Positions 34,303-46,392 of a DNA stretch of 64,000 bases are shown piece by piece. The first letter of the stretch is position 1. Every line of letters starts with the position of its first letter. A program made the translations under genes and the position numbers. The notes below the pieces were generated by a model. The model did no database searches. It saw only the letters and a program-made list of their open reading frames with translations, and was not told the origin of the DNA. Location: positions 310,001 to 374,000 of the forward strand of contig NZ_SMLL01000006.1 of NCBI RefSeq assembly GCF_004681965.1, in the 5' to 3' direction. This stretch comes from Ramlibacter rhizophilus (GTDB lineage: Bacteria > Pseudomonadota > Gammaproteobacteria > Burkholderiales > Burkholderiaceae_C).

Positions 34303-35307
34303 TCACTCCAGCGGCGGCAGATCCGAATCCCACATCCGCGCCCAGATCCATTCGATCCCGCGCCCCACATCCCCCCGCCAGCCCAGGTTCTCCGGCTCCG
34401 CCGGCTGCCAGCCGGACCCGCGCCGCGCGACCCGGAATGAAAAGACGTAGCCCGGCTCCTGCCCCATGCGCAGGTCGGTGATGAAGGCCTGGCCGTGCTC
34501 TTCGCTCATCTTGAAGAAGCCGCGCGAGAACCAGGCCATGCGGGCGACCGGCCAGAGGTGGTCCAGCGACTCGTACAAAGGCAGGCCACGGTCGAAGGCG
34601 CGGAAGGTGATGGAGCGCTGCGGGTCCAGCAGCGAATAGAAGCCTTCCAGGAAGCGGTCGTCCTTGACGGCGACCACGCGCCACAGCACGGTGTTGAGCG
34701 GCGCCGGCGTGACCAGCACCGCCGCGTCCTGCACGCCGCGGGCGGCCAGCGATTCCTCGGCGATCTGGCGCACATGCCATTGCGCCGCCGCGCTCCAGCC
34801 CAGGTAGAGGCAGGACAGCGCCAGGCCCCAGCGGTTCCATGCAAGGCCCCGGTGCGCGCGCCGCGCCAGCGCCACAACCAGGCCCACCAGCAGCGGCACC
34901 GTGTAGAGCGGGTCGATGATGAAGATGCTGCCCAGCGCGAAGGGGTGTTCCGAGAAGGGCTGCAGCAGCTGCGTGCCGTACACCGTCATGGTGTCCAGCA
35001 GCGGATGCGTGACCAGAGCCAGCCACAGGGCCAGCCACCAGCGCTTGAAGAGGGCGCGCCCGCCGCCCAGCCGGCTCGCGATCCAGGCCAGCACCGGCGC
35101 GCCCAGCGTGAGCCAGAACAGGCCGTGGCTGTGGCCGCGGTGAAAGGTCATGTTGCGCACCGCGTCACCGAAGTCGATGAAGGAGTCGAGGTCGGGGATG
35201 GTGCCCGCCAGGCCGCCCCACAGGGCGGCCTTCCACACCGCCGTGCGGCGGCCCATCACGGCCACGCTCACGGCGGCCCCCAGCGCGAACTGCGAGACGG
35301 AGTCCAT
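34303..35307 (-). CDS. Membrane-bound metal-dependent hydrolase, YdjM/DUF457-like
   Basis: 334 residues. The N-terminal half has four to five membrane helices and the histidine/aspartate-rich motif GTIPDLDSFIDFGD...FHRGHSHGLFWLT, with THPLLDTMT in the next helix, as in YdjM/LexA-regulated inner-membrane hydrolase-like proteins. The C-terminal 150 residues are soluble and less conserved (FFKMSEEHGQAFITDLRMG). In E. coli YdjM is SOS-induced; here it lies next to uvrA, but I found no SOS box between them. Catalysis has not been shown for the family as far as I know. Confidence 0.8.
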   Translation of the reverse strand: MDSVSQFALGAAVSVAVMGRRTAVWKAALWGGLAGTIPDLDSFIDFGDAVRNMTFHRGHSHGLFWLTLGAPVLAWIASRLGGGRALFKRWWLALWLALVTHPLLDTMTVYGTQLLQPFSEHPFALGSIFIIDPLYTVPLLVGLVVALARRAHRGLAWNRWGLALSCLYLGWSAAAQWHVRQIAEESLAARGVQDAAVLVTPAPLNTVLWRVVAVKDDRFLEGFYSLLDPQRSITFRAFDRGLPLYESLDHLWPVARMAWFSRGFFKMSEEHGQAFITDLRMGQEPGYVFSFRVARRGSGWQPAEPENLGWRGDVGRGIEWIWARMWDSDLPPLE

Positions 35308-35318
35308 GGGCGCGCAGG

Positions 35319-38255
<2,937 letters not shown>

Positions 38256-38357
38256 GATAGTTGCGGCACGTGCGCCAGGGGCCGGTCGGCCGATGGCCGA
38301 CAATCCACCCCTTGCGCGCCGGCGCGTGCCCCATTGTTTCGCCAGCCTTCCGACTTC

Positions 38358-39602
38358 GTGAGTTCCACCTCCACCGCCCCCTCATCCAGCCGCATGACGC
38401 CGCTCGAGCGCCGGGCCAGCGGCTCCCTCGCCACCGTCTTCGCCGCCCGCATGCTGGGCCTGTTCCTGGTGCTGCCCGTCTTCGCCCTGGAGGCGGCGGG
38501 CTACCCCGGCGGGGACGATCCGGCCCGCATCGGCCTGGCCATGGGCATCTACGGCCTCACCCAGGGCCTGCTGCAGATCCCCTTCGGCCTGGCTTCGGAC
38601 CGCTTCGGGCGCAAGCGCACCATCACCCTCGGCCTGGTCGTGTTCGCGCTCGGCAGCTTCGTCGCCGCCGCCGCGCCCACGCTCACCTGGCTCATCGTCG
38701 GCCGCTCATTGCAGGGCGCGGGCGCCGTGTCGGCGGCCGTCACCGCGCTGCTGGCGGACCAGACGCGCGACGAGGTGCGCACCAAGTCCATGGCGATGGT
38801 GGGCGCGAGCATCGGGCTCATGTTCGCCTTGTCCCTCGTGGCCGCGCCGATGCTGGCCGCGGGCATCGGGCTGGCGGGCCTGTTCGCGCTCACGGGCGTG
38901 CTGGCGCTGGGTTGCATCGCCGTCGTGCGCTGGTGGACCCCGCCGGAGCCGCAGCAGCACCGGGACATGCCGCGGGGGCGGATGTCCGAGGTGCTGAAGC
39001 ATCCGGCCCTGCTGCGGCTGAACCTGGGCGTCTTCGTGCTCCATGCGGTGCAGCTGGCCATGTGGGTGGCCGTGCCCGGCCTGCTGGTGACCGCGGGCCT
39101 GGATGCGCAGCACCAGTGGGAGGTGTACCTGCCCACGGTCCTCGGGTCCTTCTTCGTCATGGCGGCGGTGCTGTTTCCGCTGGAGCGGCGCGGCTACCTG
39201 CGCGCGGTGTTCCTGGGCTCCGTGGGCCTCATCGGGGTCGTGCAGCTGGGCTTCCTGCTGGTGGCGGCGCGACCGGGCGTGGCCGAAATGGGGGCGCTGC
39301 TCTTTCTTTTCTTCTGCGGCTTCAACGTGCTGGAGGCCAGCCAGCCCAGCATGGCCTCCCGGGTCGCTCCCGCGCACGCGCGCGGCGCCGCCCTGGGGGT
39401 CTACAACACCCTGCAGTCGCTCGGTTTCTTCGTCGGCGGTGCGCTGGGCGGCTGGCTGGCCAAGGTGGCCGGGCCGCACGGCGTCTTCGGCGCCTGCGCG
39501 GCGCTCATGCTGCTGTGGCTGGTGGTGGCCTGGCCCATGCGCGCGCCGCAGCGCGCCAAGTCGCCGGAAGAGACGCTGGCCGACGAGGCCCAGGCCACTT
39601 AG
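38358..39602 (+). CDS. MFS transporter (YajR-like drug/metabolite efflux)
   Basis: 414 residues from GTG 38358, with 12 predicted helices. [17 protein letters not shown] is the MFS loop 2-3 signature, and [20 protein letters not shown] the preceding helices. The start is uncertain: GTG 38358 and ATG 38394 (MTPLERRA) are both possible; a TTG at 38334 is unlikely. A GACAAT hexamer is at 38299-38304. It diverges from uvrA. Substrate unknown; a sugar-phosphate or drug exporter is typical of this subgroup. Confidence 0.84.
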   Translation: MSSTSTAPSSSRMTPLERRASGSLATVFAARMLGLFLVLPVFALEAAGYPGGDDPARIGLAMGIYGLTQGLLQIPFGLASDRFGRKRTITLGLVVFALGSFVAAAAPTLTWLIVGRSLQGAGAVSAAVTALLADQTRDEVRTKSMAMVGASIGLMFALSLVAAPMLAAGIGLAGLFALTGVLALGCIAVVRWWTPPEPQQHRDMPRGRMSEVLKHPALLRLNLGVFVLHAVQLAMWVAVPGLLVTAGLDAQHQWEVYLPTVLGSFFVMAAVLFPLERRGYLRAVFLGSVGLIGVVQLGFLLVAARPGVAEMGALLFLFFCGFNVLEASQPSMASRVAPAHARGAALGVYNTLQSLGFFVGGALGGWLAKVAGPHGVFGACAALMLLWLVVAWPMRAPQRAKSPEETLADEAQAT

Positions 39603-39654
39603 AAGCCCGCCAGTCGCCACCCCATAATCGCCCCGATTCACCCGGAGGAAACCC

Positions 39655-40182
39655 ATGGCATCCGTCAACAAAGTCATTCTGGTCGGCAACTGCGGCCGGG
39701 ATCCCGAAATGCGTTACCTGCCCTCGGGGCAGGCGGTGGCCAACGTGAGCGTGGCCACGTCCAGCCGGCGCAAGGACAAGAACAGCGGCGAGACGGTGGA
39801 AGACACCCAGTGGCACCGCGTCACCTTCTATGACCGCCTGGCCGAGATCGCCAACGAATACGTCCGCAAGGGCCGCCCCATCTACGTGGAAGGCCGCCTG
39901 AAGTACGGCAAGTACACCGGCCAGGACGGCGTGGAGCGCAACACGGTGGACATCATCGCCACCGAGCTGCAGCTGCTGGGCGGCCGCGAAGGCATGGGCG
40001 GCCCCGGCGGCGGCGGCGGCGGTGGCGAGGACGAGTACGGCGGCGGTGCACCCCAGCGCCGGGCCGCACCGGCGGGGCGTCCCGCCGGGGGTGGCGGTGG
40101 TGGCGGCGGCGGCGCGCGGCCCGCACCGGCGCCAAAGCCGGCGGCGGACTTCAGCGACATGGACGACGACATTCCGTTCTGA
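39655..40182 (+). CDS. ssb: Single-stranded DNA-binding protein
   Basis: 175 residues. The OB fold occupies residues 1-110 (VNKVILVGNCGRDPEMRY, VATSSRRKDKNSGE, WHRVTFYDRLAEIANEYV); a Gly/Pro/Ala-rich linker follows and ends with the acidic tip DMDDDIPF that recruits partner proteins. The Shine-Dalgarno GGAGG at 39642-39646 is seven bases before the ATG; CATAAT at 39623-39628 is a candidate -10. SSB coats single-stranded DNA in replication and repair; uvrA is close by on the other side of the MFS gene. Confidence 0.95.
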   Translation: MASVNKVILVGNCGRDPEMRYLPSGQAVANVSVATSSRRKDKNSGETVEDTQWHRVTFYDRLAEIANEYVRKGRPIYVEGRLKYGKYTGQDGVERNTVDIIATELQLLGGREGMGGPGGGGGGGEDEYGGGAPQRRAAPAGRPAGGGGGGGGGARPAPAPKPAADFSDMDDDIPF

Positions 40183-40261
40183 GCGTCGCCTCGTGGGCGC
40201 AACGGTGGACGCGGCGATCGGGCCCGTCCCGGGTGCCAGCCGCGTCCGTACGCCCCGAGCA

Positions 40262-40391
40262 TTCATTCACCGCAACCAAGGTCCCGGTGGAAGACACTCC
40301 CGATCAAAACGCATCCGTTCGCCCTGAGCTTGTCGAAGGGCTTGCGTGGTGGGTCTCGCGCGGTGGGCTTCGACAGGCTCAGCCCGAACGG
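40262..40391. repeat. REP-like inverted repeat between convergent ssb and mnmA
   Basis: The arms CCGTTCGCCCTGAGCTTGTC... (40315-40341) and GGGCTTCGACAGGCTCAGCC... (40365-40391) pair over 27 bp with five mismatches around a 23-nt loop. The segment before it (40286-40321) closely matches 9667-9701. Palindromes containing TTCGACAGGCTCAGC are, as I recall, dispersed in many proteobacterial genomes. It may act as a bidirectional transcription barrier in the 276-bp convergent gap. Nothing else is evident in the gap. Confidence 0.75.
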
Positions 40392-40458
40392 TTGAGGCCC
40401 GACGGGGTCCGTTATTTCGCTGTTTGTCAGCGCCTGTCGATGGGCCTGCAAGGGCGCC

Positions 40459-41565
40459 TCAGTCGCTCCCGCTGATCACGCCGCCGCCCAGGCACACCTC
40501 GCCGTCGTAGAGCACGGCCGACTGCCCCGGCGTGACCGCCCATTGCGGCGCGTCGAAGTCGAGTGCAAAGCGCTCGGCCTCGACGCCGCCGAGGGTGCAG
40601 GCCGCATCCTGCTGCCGATACCGCGTCTTCGCGGCGCAGGCGCCCTCCACAGGTGGCGCGCCCGCGATCCAGCTCGCGTCCTGCGCGTGCAGCCTGCGTG
40701 ACAGCAGCCACGGGTGGTCGTGGCCCTGCACCACATACAGGGTGTTGCGCTCCACGTCCTTGCGCGCGACGAACCAGGGCGCGTGCTCGCCGCCCCCCCG
40801 GGCGGCGCCCCGTTCCTTCACGCCGCCGATGCCCAGGCCCTGGCGCTGGCCCAGGGTGTAGAAGCTCAGGCCCTGGTGCTCGCCCACGGTGCGCCCGCGC
40901 TCGTCCTTCATGGGGCCGGGCGTCTTGTTCAGGTAGCGGCCGAGGAAGTCCCGGAAAGGCCGCTCGCCGATGAAGCAGATCCCGGTGGAGTCCTTCTTGC
41001 GTGCGTTGGGCAGGCCGATCTCCTCGGCCCGGCGCCGCACCTCGCTCTTGTGCAGCTCGCCCACGGGAAAGAGCGTGCGCGACAGCTGTGCCTGGTTCAG
41101 CCGGTGCAGGAAATAACTCTGGTCCTTGCCCGGGTCCAGCCCCTTGAGCAACTGGAAGGCGCCCGCGGCTTCGCGCACCCGCGCGTAGTGGCCGGTGGCG
41201 ATCTTCTCGGCCCCCAGCCGCATGGCGTGGTCCAGGAAGGCCTTGAACTTGATCTCCGCGTTGCACAGCACATCCGGGTTGGGCGTGCGCCCGGCCTGGT
41301 ACTCGCGCAGGAACTCGGCGAAGACGCGGTCCTTGTACTCGGCCGCGAAGTTGACGTGCTCGATCTCGATGCCGATCACGTCGGCCACGCTGGCCGCATC
41401 GACGAAGTCCTCGTTGGACGAGCAGTACTCGCTGTCGTCGTCGTCCTCCCAGTTCTTCATGAAGATGCCCACCACCTCATGACCCTGGGACTTGAGCAGC
41501 CACGCGGAGACGGCGGAGTCGACCCCGCCGCTCAAGCCGACCACCACGCGCTGCTTGCGAACCAT
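40459..41565 (-). CDS. mnmA: tRNA-specific 2-thiouridylase MnmA
   Basis: 368 residues. PP-loop [16 protein letters not shown] at residues 10-25, the MnmA loop [13 protein letters not shown], catalytic cysteines Cys101 (VLCNAEIKF) and Cys197 (GICFIGE), and the C-terminal beta-barrel are all present. It thiolates U34 of tRNAs for Lys, Glu and Gln with sulfur from a persulfide. A GATAAT hexamer ends 6 nt before the ATG at 41565, with CCGCCG between, so the mRNA may be leaderless. Confidence 0.95.
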   Translation of the reverse strand: MVRKQRVVVGLSGGVDSAVSAWLLKSQGHEVVGIFMKNWEDDDDSEYCSSNEDFVDAASVADVIGIEIEHVNFAAEYKDRVFAEFLREYQAGRTPNPDVLCNAEIKFKAFLDHAMRLGAEKIATGHYARVREAAGAFQLLKGLDPGKDQSYFLHRLNQAQLSRTLFPVGELHKSEVRRRAEEIGLPNARKKDSTGICFIGERPFRDFLGRYLNKTPGPMKDERGRTVGEHQGLSFYTLGQRQGLGIGGVKERGAARGGGEHAPWFVARKDVERNTLYVVQGHDHPWLLSRRLHAQDASWIAGAPPVEGACAAKTRYRQQDAACTLGGVEAERFALDFDAPQWAVTPGQSAVLYDGEVCLGGGVISGSD

Positions 41566-41571
41566 CGGCGG

Positions 41572-41577
41572 ATTATC
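41572..41577 (-). promoter_or_regulatory. -10-like GATAAT before mnmA
   Basis: On the minus strand GATAAT ends 6 nt before the mnmA ATG. With the usual -10 to +1 distance, transcription would start at the A of the ATG. The element lies in the 22-bp gap after the Nudix gene. Confidence 0.4.
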
Positions 41578-41587
41578 TCAAGCGGCC

Positions 41588-42082
41588 TCAGCCGCCCGAG
41601 TGCGCGCCGCCGATCTCCGTCACCGAGGCATGCGTATGGACGAGGGACAGCGGATGCCGCGCCCCCGCGAGGTAGTCCTCCGCACAGCGCAGCACCAGCG
41701 GGCTGCGGTGCCGCGCGGCGCTGGCGCGCAGTTCGTCGATGTCCATCCACAGCGTGCGCACGATGCCGTGGTCCAGCGTCCGGGCGGGATCGTGCGCCCC
41801 CAGCCGCCCGCAGAACGCGAAGCGCAGGTAGGTCACGTCCTCACCGCCTTCACCCTTCGCCACCCGCGCCAGGTACACCCCCACCAGCGCCGTCGGCTCG
41901 AAGGCATGCCCCGTCTCCTCCAGCGCCTCCCGCGCGCACCCGTGGGCCGGAGACTCCCCGGGATCCAGATGCCCGGCAGGATTGTTCAGCCGCAAGCCTT
42001 CAGGCGTCTCTTCCTCGACGAGCAGAAAGCGCCCGCCCTCCTCGATGACGGCCGCGACCGTGACATTGGGTTTCCATCGCAT
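41588..42082 (-). CDS. Nudix hydrolase (NudJ-like)
   Basis: 164 residues. The Nudix box GX5EX7REUXEEXGU is exact: GHLDPGESPAHGCAREALEETG from Gly37, with the metal-binding glutamates. The N-terminal strand MRWKPNVTVAAVIEEGGRF matches NudJ/phosphatase-type hydrolases of nucleoside phosphates or thiamine pyrophosphate precursors. In many betaproteobacteria the gene precedes mnmA, as here with a 22-bp gap. A TAGCAT hexamer ends 6 nt before the ATG. The last ten residues are low-complexity. Confidence 0.88.
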   Translation of the reverse strand: MRWKPNVTVAAVIEEGGRFLLVEEETPEGLRLNNPAGHLDPGESPAHGCAREALEETGHAFEPTALVGVYLARVAKGEGGEDVTYLRFAFCGRLGAHDPARTLDHGIVRTLWMDIDELRASAARHRSPLVLRCAEDYLAGARHPLSLVHTHASVTEIGGAHSGG

Positions 42083-42088
42083 GCCGCG

Positions 42089-42094
42089 ATGCTA
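42089..42094 (-). promoter_or_regulatory. -10-like TAGCAT before the Nudix gene
   Basis: On the minus strand TAGCAT ends 6 nt before the ATG at 42082, with CGCGGC between and no Shine-Dalgarno. A leaderless start is predicted. Confidence 0.3.
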
Positions 42095-42135
42095 GCCGCG
42101 AGCCAAAGAAAAGACCGAGCGCCAATGCCCCGGAC

Positions 42136-42312
42136 CAGCGGCCACCGCGGAACCGGCTTCGCCGGGCCGCTGGTGGCGCCCCCTTGAGGGGGGAGCGGCC
42201 GCCAGGCCGCTTCGGGGGGGAGCCCTTTCTCAGCGGCCACCGCGGAACCGGCTTTGCCGGGCCGCTGGTGGCGCCCCCCTAAGGGGGGAGGCGCCGAAGG
42301 CGCTTCGGGGGG
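42136..42312. repeat. Two direct copies of a composite palindromic repeat
   Basis: Copy 1 (42136-42220) and copy 2 (42231-42312) both read CAGCGGCCACCGCGGAACCG, GCTT(C/T)GCCGGGCCGCTGG, TGGCGCCCCC(T), AGGGGGGAG, then a hairpin GC(G/C)..CTTCGGGGGG. Internal stems are CAGCGGCC/GGCCGCTG, CCCCCTT/AGGGGG and GCGGCC/GGCCGC. A third copy in reverse orientation is at 46087-46167. Copy 2 abuts the TAA of the 239-aa gene. The two copies differ mostly in the final hairpin, so they are old duplicates or independent insertions. Confidence 0.82.
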
Positions 42313-43032
42313 TTATTCATATTCCATGGCCCCCTGCACCCACATGAACGACTGCACGTCGATCATGTCCCGCGCCCGCAGCCCGGGGCGTCGGTCGAGG
42401 TCGCGGCGGATGATGGCCCCGAAGGTCAGCAGGCGCTCGTACACGCGCCAGGACGGCGTGCTCTGGTAAGGCAGGTCGAATCCATAGGCGCGCGAGGCCT
42501 TGCAGGTCACGCGCGGCTTGAGGAACAGGTGCCGGTCCGGCCGCGCGATGAAGCCGAAGGCGGTCACCACCGGCCAGGTCAGCACGCGGCCGCGCGTGCG
42601 GGGCAGCTCGGCGACGGCCTGCACCCAGTCCTCGAAGCGTCGCTGGGACGAGCCACGCCCGTACAGGAAGGCATGCAGCTCGTGCGCGAAGAGGCGCGCA
42701 CCGGCGGCGGGGCGCAGCGCGTCACGCAGCGCCATTTTTTCGAAGGAGAACAGCAGGTTGGTGCGCGACTCGATCCGCAGCGCCGCATCGGCGATGTGGC
42801 GGTACTCGCCGCGCGCCAGCAGCTTGCGGAAGGTGTGCGGGTTCAGCTCGGCGTCCCACTCCAGGTGGGCGCGCTCCTTGTGCGAGCGTTCCGCAATCAG
42901 GTAGGCCTCGTCGGAGAAGCCCTCGGGGTAATACAGCTCGAACTTGCGGCGGCAACGCGCCGCGCCGAGGTAGCTGATGTTGCTGGCGCGCGCGCCGCCA
43001 AGGCTTTGGGTGAGGTGTGCGGTTCGTGCCAT
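42313..43032 (-). CDS. Unrecognised conserved-looking protein, 239 aa
   Basis: I do not recognise a family. The sequence is mixed helix and strand and rich in Arg and aromatic residues: [54 protein letters not shown], then [20 protein letters not shown] and [22 protein letters not shown]. There is no signal peptide or membrane segment. Conserved-type acidic and Arg residues could suit a nucleic-acid or nuclease-like role, but no catalytic motif is clear. Codon third positions are strongly G/C as in neighbours, so it is a genuine native gene. The ATG at 43032 diverges from pntAA. Confidence 0.7.
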   Translation of the reverse strand: MARTAHLTQSLGGARASNISYLGAARCRRKFELYYPEGFSDEAYLIAERSHKERAHLEWDAELNPHTFRKLLARGEYRHIADAALRIESRTNLLFSFEKMALRDALRPAAGARLFAHELHAFLYGRGSSQRRFEDWVQAVAELPRTRGRVLTWPVVTAFGFIARPDRHLFLKPRVTCKASRAYGFDLPYQSTPSWRVYERLLTFGAIIRRDLDRRPGLRARDMIDVQSFMWVQGAMEYE

Positions 43033-43210
43033 CCCGGCAGTCTTCGGTCTGGCCTCAGCTCAGCAAGGTCGGACACGACCTCGCCTCGGTGTAGGCGCCA
43101 GGATGACAAGCTCGGCACCGCGCCAAGCCGTGGAATGTCCCTCAGCCGATCATGTAAGCTCCTGTCGCCTTTGTGTCGGAATCCCCAACGGAAGACCTCG
43201 AGGAGAGCTC
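43033..43210. promoter_or_regulatory. Divergent gap upstream of pntAA
   Basis: 178 bp between divergent genes. GAGGAGAG at 43200-43207 is a strong Shine-Dalgarno for pntAA. ATCATGTAAGCT near 43150 is the only AT-rich patch and may contain the promoter. No operator palindrome is evident. Confidence 0.3.
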
Positions 43211-44326
43211 ATGCTGATAGGCGTACCCGCCGAAACCACGGCGGGAGAGACCCGTGTGGCCGTCACGCCGGAGACGGCCAAGAAACTGATCGCCCAGGGC
43301 CATTCACTGCGTGTCGCCTCGGGCGCGGGCCTGGCGGCCAGCGTGACCGACGAGGCGTATCGCGCGACCGGCGCCGAGATCGTGGACCAGGCGCAGGCCC
43401 TCGGCTGCGAGCTGGTCCTGAAGGTGCGCCCGCCTCAAGAGACCGAATACGCGGCGCTGCGACCGGGCACGGCCCTGGTGGGCATGCTCAACCCCTTCGA
43501 CAGCGCGCGCCTGCAGCGCCTGGCCGCCGCCGGCCTCACCGCCTTCGCCCTCGAAGCCGCGCCGCGCACCACGCGGGCGCAGAGCATGGACGTGCTGTCC
43601 TCGCAGGCCAACATCGCCGGCTACAAGGCCGTGATGATCGCGGCCAACACCTACCAGCGCTTCTTTCCCATGCTCATGACGGCCGCGGGCACGGTGAAGG
43701 CCGCGCGCGTGGTCATCCTGGGCGTGGGGGTGGCGGGCCTGCAGGCCATCGCCACGGCCAAGCGCCTGGGCGCCGTGATCGAGGCCTCGGACGTGCGGCC
43801 CAGCGTGAAGGAACAGGTCGAGTCCCTGGGCGCGAAGTTCATCGACGTGCCGTACGAAACCGCCGAAGAGAAGGAAGCCGCCGAGGGCGTGGGCGGCTAT
43901 GCGCGGCCCATGCCGCCAAGCTGGCTGGACCGGCAGAAGCACGAAGTGGCCAAGCGCGTGGCGCTGGCCGACGTGGTGATCACCACGGCGCTCATCCCGG
44001 GGCGCCCGGCGCCGGTGCTGGTCACCGAGGAGATGGTGCAGTCCATGAAGCCCGGCTCCGTCATCGTGGACCTGGCGGCCGCGCAGGGCGGCAACTGTCC
44101 GCTCACCGTCCCCGGCCAGACGGTGGCCCGCCACGGCGTGACGCTGGTGGGCGAGACCAACCTGCCGGCCCTGGTGGCGGCCGACGCCTCGGCGCTCTAC
44201 GCGCGCAACGTGCTCGACTTCCTGAAGCTCGTGCTCACCAAGGAAGGCGCGTTCAAGGTGGACCTGGAAGACGACATCGTGGCCGCATGCCTGGTGGCGC
44301 ACAACGGCGAAGTCCGGAGGAAGTGA
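43211..44326 (+). CDS. pntAA: NAD(P) transhydrogenase subunit alpha part 1 (NAD-binding)
   Basis: 371 residues corresponding to domain [44 protein letters not shown] and [22 protein letters not shown] (the NAD-binding glycine motif) are typical. The protein binds NAD(H) on the cytosolic side of the membrane complex that uses proton motive force to make NADPH. The gene is followed after 5 bp by pntAB and then by the overlapping pntB, the split arrangement common in proteobacteria outside the enterics. Confidence 0.95.
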   Translation: MLIGVPAETTAGETRVAVTPETAKKLIAQGHSLRVASGAGLAASVTDEAYRATGAEIVDQAQALGCELVLKVRPPQETEYAALRPGTALVGMLNPFDSARLQRLAAAGLTAFALEAAPRTTRAQSMDVLSSQANIAGYKAVMIAANTYQRFFPMLMTAAGTVKAARVVILGVGVAGLQAIATAKRLGAVIEASDVRPSVKEQVESLGAKFIDVPYETAEEKEAAEGVGGYARPMPPSWLDRQKHEVAKRVALADVVITTALIPGRPAPVLVTEEMVQSMKPGSVIVDLAAAQGGNCPLTVPGQTVARHGVTLVGETNLPALVAADASALYARNVLDFLKLVLTKEGAFKVDLEDDIVAACLVAHNGEVRRK

Positions 44327-44331
44327 AAGCC

Positions 44332-44655
44332 ATGGAAGTCTCACACACCGTCGTCAACCTCATCATCTTCGTGCTGGCCATCTACGTGGGCTACCACGTG
44401 GTGTGGAACGTCACCCCCGCGCTGCACACGCCGCTCATGGCCGTGACGAATGCGATCTCCGCCATCGTCATCGTCGGCGCCATGCTGGCCGCCGCGCTCA
44501 CCGAGGGCGGCTGGGCCAAGACCATGGGCGTGCTGGCCGTGGCGCTGGCGGCCGTGAACGTCTTCGGTGGCTTCCTGGTCACCCGGCGCATGCTGGAGAT
44601 GTTCCGCAAGAAGGAGCGCAAGGTCGCCGCGCAGCCGGAGGGCCACGCCAAATGA
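44332..44655 (+). CDS. pntAB: NAD(P) transhydrogenase subunit alpha part 2
   Basis: 107 residues with three to four membrane helices ([54 protein letters not shown]) and a basic C-terminal tail. This is the small membrane subunit that carries part of the proton channel. Its stop TGA overlaps the pntB ATG (ATGA at 44652-44655), so the membrane subunits are translationally coupled. Confidence 0.93.
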   Translation: MEVSHTVVNLIIFVLAIYVGYHVVWNVTPALHTPLMAVTNAISAIVIVGAMLAAALTEGGWAKTMGVLAVALAAVNVFGGFLVTRRMLEMFRKKERKVAAQPEGHAK

Positions 44656-46082
44656 GCCTGAACGTCGTCACCCTGCTGTACCTGCTGGCCTCGGTGTGCT
44701 TCATCCAGGCCCTCAAGGGCCTGTCGCACCCGACCACCTCCATCCGCGGCAACCTGTTCGGCATGGCCGGCATGGCCATCGCCATCCTCACCACGGGCGC
44801 GCTCATCGTGGAGCTTTCCGCCGGCGCCGGCGCCGGCATGGGCATGGCTTGGGTGCTGCTCGGCCTGCTGGTAGGCGGCACGGCCGGGGCCATCATGGCC
44901 CGGCGCGTGGAGATGACCAAGATGCCCGAGCTGGTGGCTTTCATGCACAGCATGATCGGCCTGGCGGCGGTGTTCATCGCCATCGCCGCGGTCACCGAGC
45001 CGCAGGCCTTCGGCATCGCGCTGCGCCCGGGCGAGATTCCCGCCGGGAACCGCCTGGAGCTGTTCCTGGGCGCGGCCATCGGCGCCATCACCTTCTCCGG
45101 CTCGGTCATTGCCTTCGGCAAGCTCTCGGGACGCTACAAGTTCCGCCTGTTCCAGGGCGCGCCGGTGGTGTTCGGCGGCCAGCACCTGCTGAACCTGGCC
45201 ATCGGCCTCGCGACCATCGCGCTGGGCCTGTTCTACATGGCCACGGAGAACTGGCCGGCCTTCTACCTGATGCTGGTGCTGGCCTTCGTGCTGGGCGTGC
45301 TGATCATCATCCCCATCGGCGGGGCCGACATGCCGGTGGTGGTGTCCATGCTCAACTCGTACTCGGGCTGGGCGGCGGCAGGCATCGGCTTTTCCCTGAA
45401 CAACAGCATGCTGATCATCGCCGGCTCGCTGGTGGGCAGCTCGGGCGCGATCCTGAGCTACATCATGTGCAAGGCCATGAACCGCTCGTTCTTCAACGTG
45501 ATCCTGGGCGGCTTCGGCGGGGATGCGGGCGCCGCGGCGCAGGGCTCGGCCGAGCAGCGCAGCGTCAAGAGCGGCAGCGCCGACGACGCGGCCTTCATCC
45601 TGGGCAACGCCGAAACCGTGGTCATCGTTCCGGGCTACGGCCTGGCGGTGGCGCGCGCGCAGCACGCCGTCAAGGAGCTGGCCGAGAAGCTCACGCACAA
45701 GGGCATCACGGTCAAGTACGCCATCCACCCGGTGGCCGGCCGCATGCCGGGCCACATGAACGTGCTGCTGGCCGAGGCCGAGGTGCCCTACGACCAGGTG
45801 TTCGAAATGGAGGACATCAACGGCGAGTTCGGCCAGGTGGACGTGGCCATCGTGCTGGGCGCCAACGACGTGGTGAACCCGGCCGCGCTGCAGAAGGGCA
45901 GCTCCATCTACGGCATGCCCATCCTGGAGGCCTACAAGGCCAAGACCGTGATCGTGAACAAGCGTTCCATGGCCGCGGGCTATGCCGGCCTGGACAACGA
46001 GCTGTTCTACATGGACAAGACCATGATGGTGTTCGGCGACGCGAAGAAGGTGGTGGAGGACATGGTCAAGGCAGTTGAATAA
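44652..46082 (+). CDS. pntB: NAD(P) transhydrogenase subunit beta
   Basis: 476 residues: eight or nine membrane helices in the first 270 residues, then the NADP(H)-binding domain III ([48 protein letters not shown]). It completes the proton channel and binds NADP. The trio should supply NADPH for biosynthesis and for the reductases and detoxification systems of this organism. The repeat copy 46087-46167 begins 4 bp after its stop and may stabilise or terminate the transcript. Confidence 0.95.
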   Translation: MSLNVVTLLYLLASVCFIQALKGLSHPTTSIRGNLFGMAGMAIAILTTGALIVELSAGAGAGMGMAWVLLGLLVGGTAGAIMARRVEMTKMPELVAFMHSMIGLAAVFIAIAAVTEPQAFGIALRPGEIPAGNRLELFLGAAIGAITFSGSVIAFGKLSGRYKFRLFQGAPVVFGGQHLLNLAIGLATIALGLFYMATENWPAFYLMLVLAFVLGVLIIIPIGGADMPVVVSMLNSYSGWAAAGIGFSLNNSMLIIAGSLVGSSGAILSYIMCKAMNRSFFNVILGGFGGDAGAAAQGSAEQRSVKSGSADDAAFILGNAETVVIVPGYGLAVARAQHAVKELAEKLTHKGITVKYAIHPVAGRMPGHMNVLLAEAEVPYDQVFEMEDINGEFGQVDVAIVLGANDVVNPAALQKGSSIYGMPILEAYKAKTVIVNKRSMAAGYAGLDNELFYMDKTMMVFGDAKKVVEDMVKAVE

Positions 46083-46086
46083 CGCT

Positions 46087-46167
46087 CCCCCCCGAAGCGC
46101 CTTCGGCGCCTCCCCCTCAGGGGGCGCCATCAGCGGCCCGGCAAAGCCGTTCCGCGATGGCCGCTGG
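46087..46167. repeat. Reverse-oriented copy of the 42.1-kb composite repeat
   Basis: Reading the minus strand, CCAGCGGCCATCGCGGAACG, GCTTTGCCGGGCCGCTG, ATGGCGCCCCCTGAGGGGGA, GGCGCCGAAGGCGCTTCGGGG matches the 42231-42312 unit almost base for base. It starts directly after the pntB stop. The strength of the GGCGCC-GAA-GGCGC hairpin makes it a possible terminator. The remaining 225 bp to fadD contain no recognised gene. Confidence 0.8.
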
Positions 46168-46392
46168 ACTTGGCTTCTGCGGGCGGGGCGGGTTTGGCGG
46201 TTCCGTGATGGCCCTGGTCTAAAGGCATCTGTTTTGGTGCGGGTTCGGCGGTCGGGGAGCGCTCTGAGCCGTGCTGGGTTCGCTCCGTTCTTAGGGAAAA
46301 CAGGCTACAGGGGGCCGGGTTCTGAGGTCACAATCCGCACCCGTCCGCCTGGGCGGACGTGAGATCAATCAGAACGAGGACGAGACATTCCA
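46168..46392. promoter_or_regulatory. Gap and leader upstream of fadD with a GTCCGCC/GGCGGAC hairpin
   Basis: The pntB-fadD gap is 310 bp; after the repeat, this part has no gene I can support. A perfect 7-bp inverted repeat GTCCGCC-TG-GGCGGAC lies at 46343-46358, about 34 bp before the fadD ATG. It could be an operator (for example for a fatty-acid regulator) or an RNA hairpin. A short GGTTCGG/CCGAACC-like stretch and TTTTGGTGCGGG near 46233 are not informative. Confidence 0.4.

Noticed and set aside
38256..38357. SOS (LexA) box in the uvrA upstream region
   Set aside because: I could not find a CTGT-N8-ACAG-like sequence between uvrA and the MFS gene.
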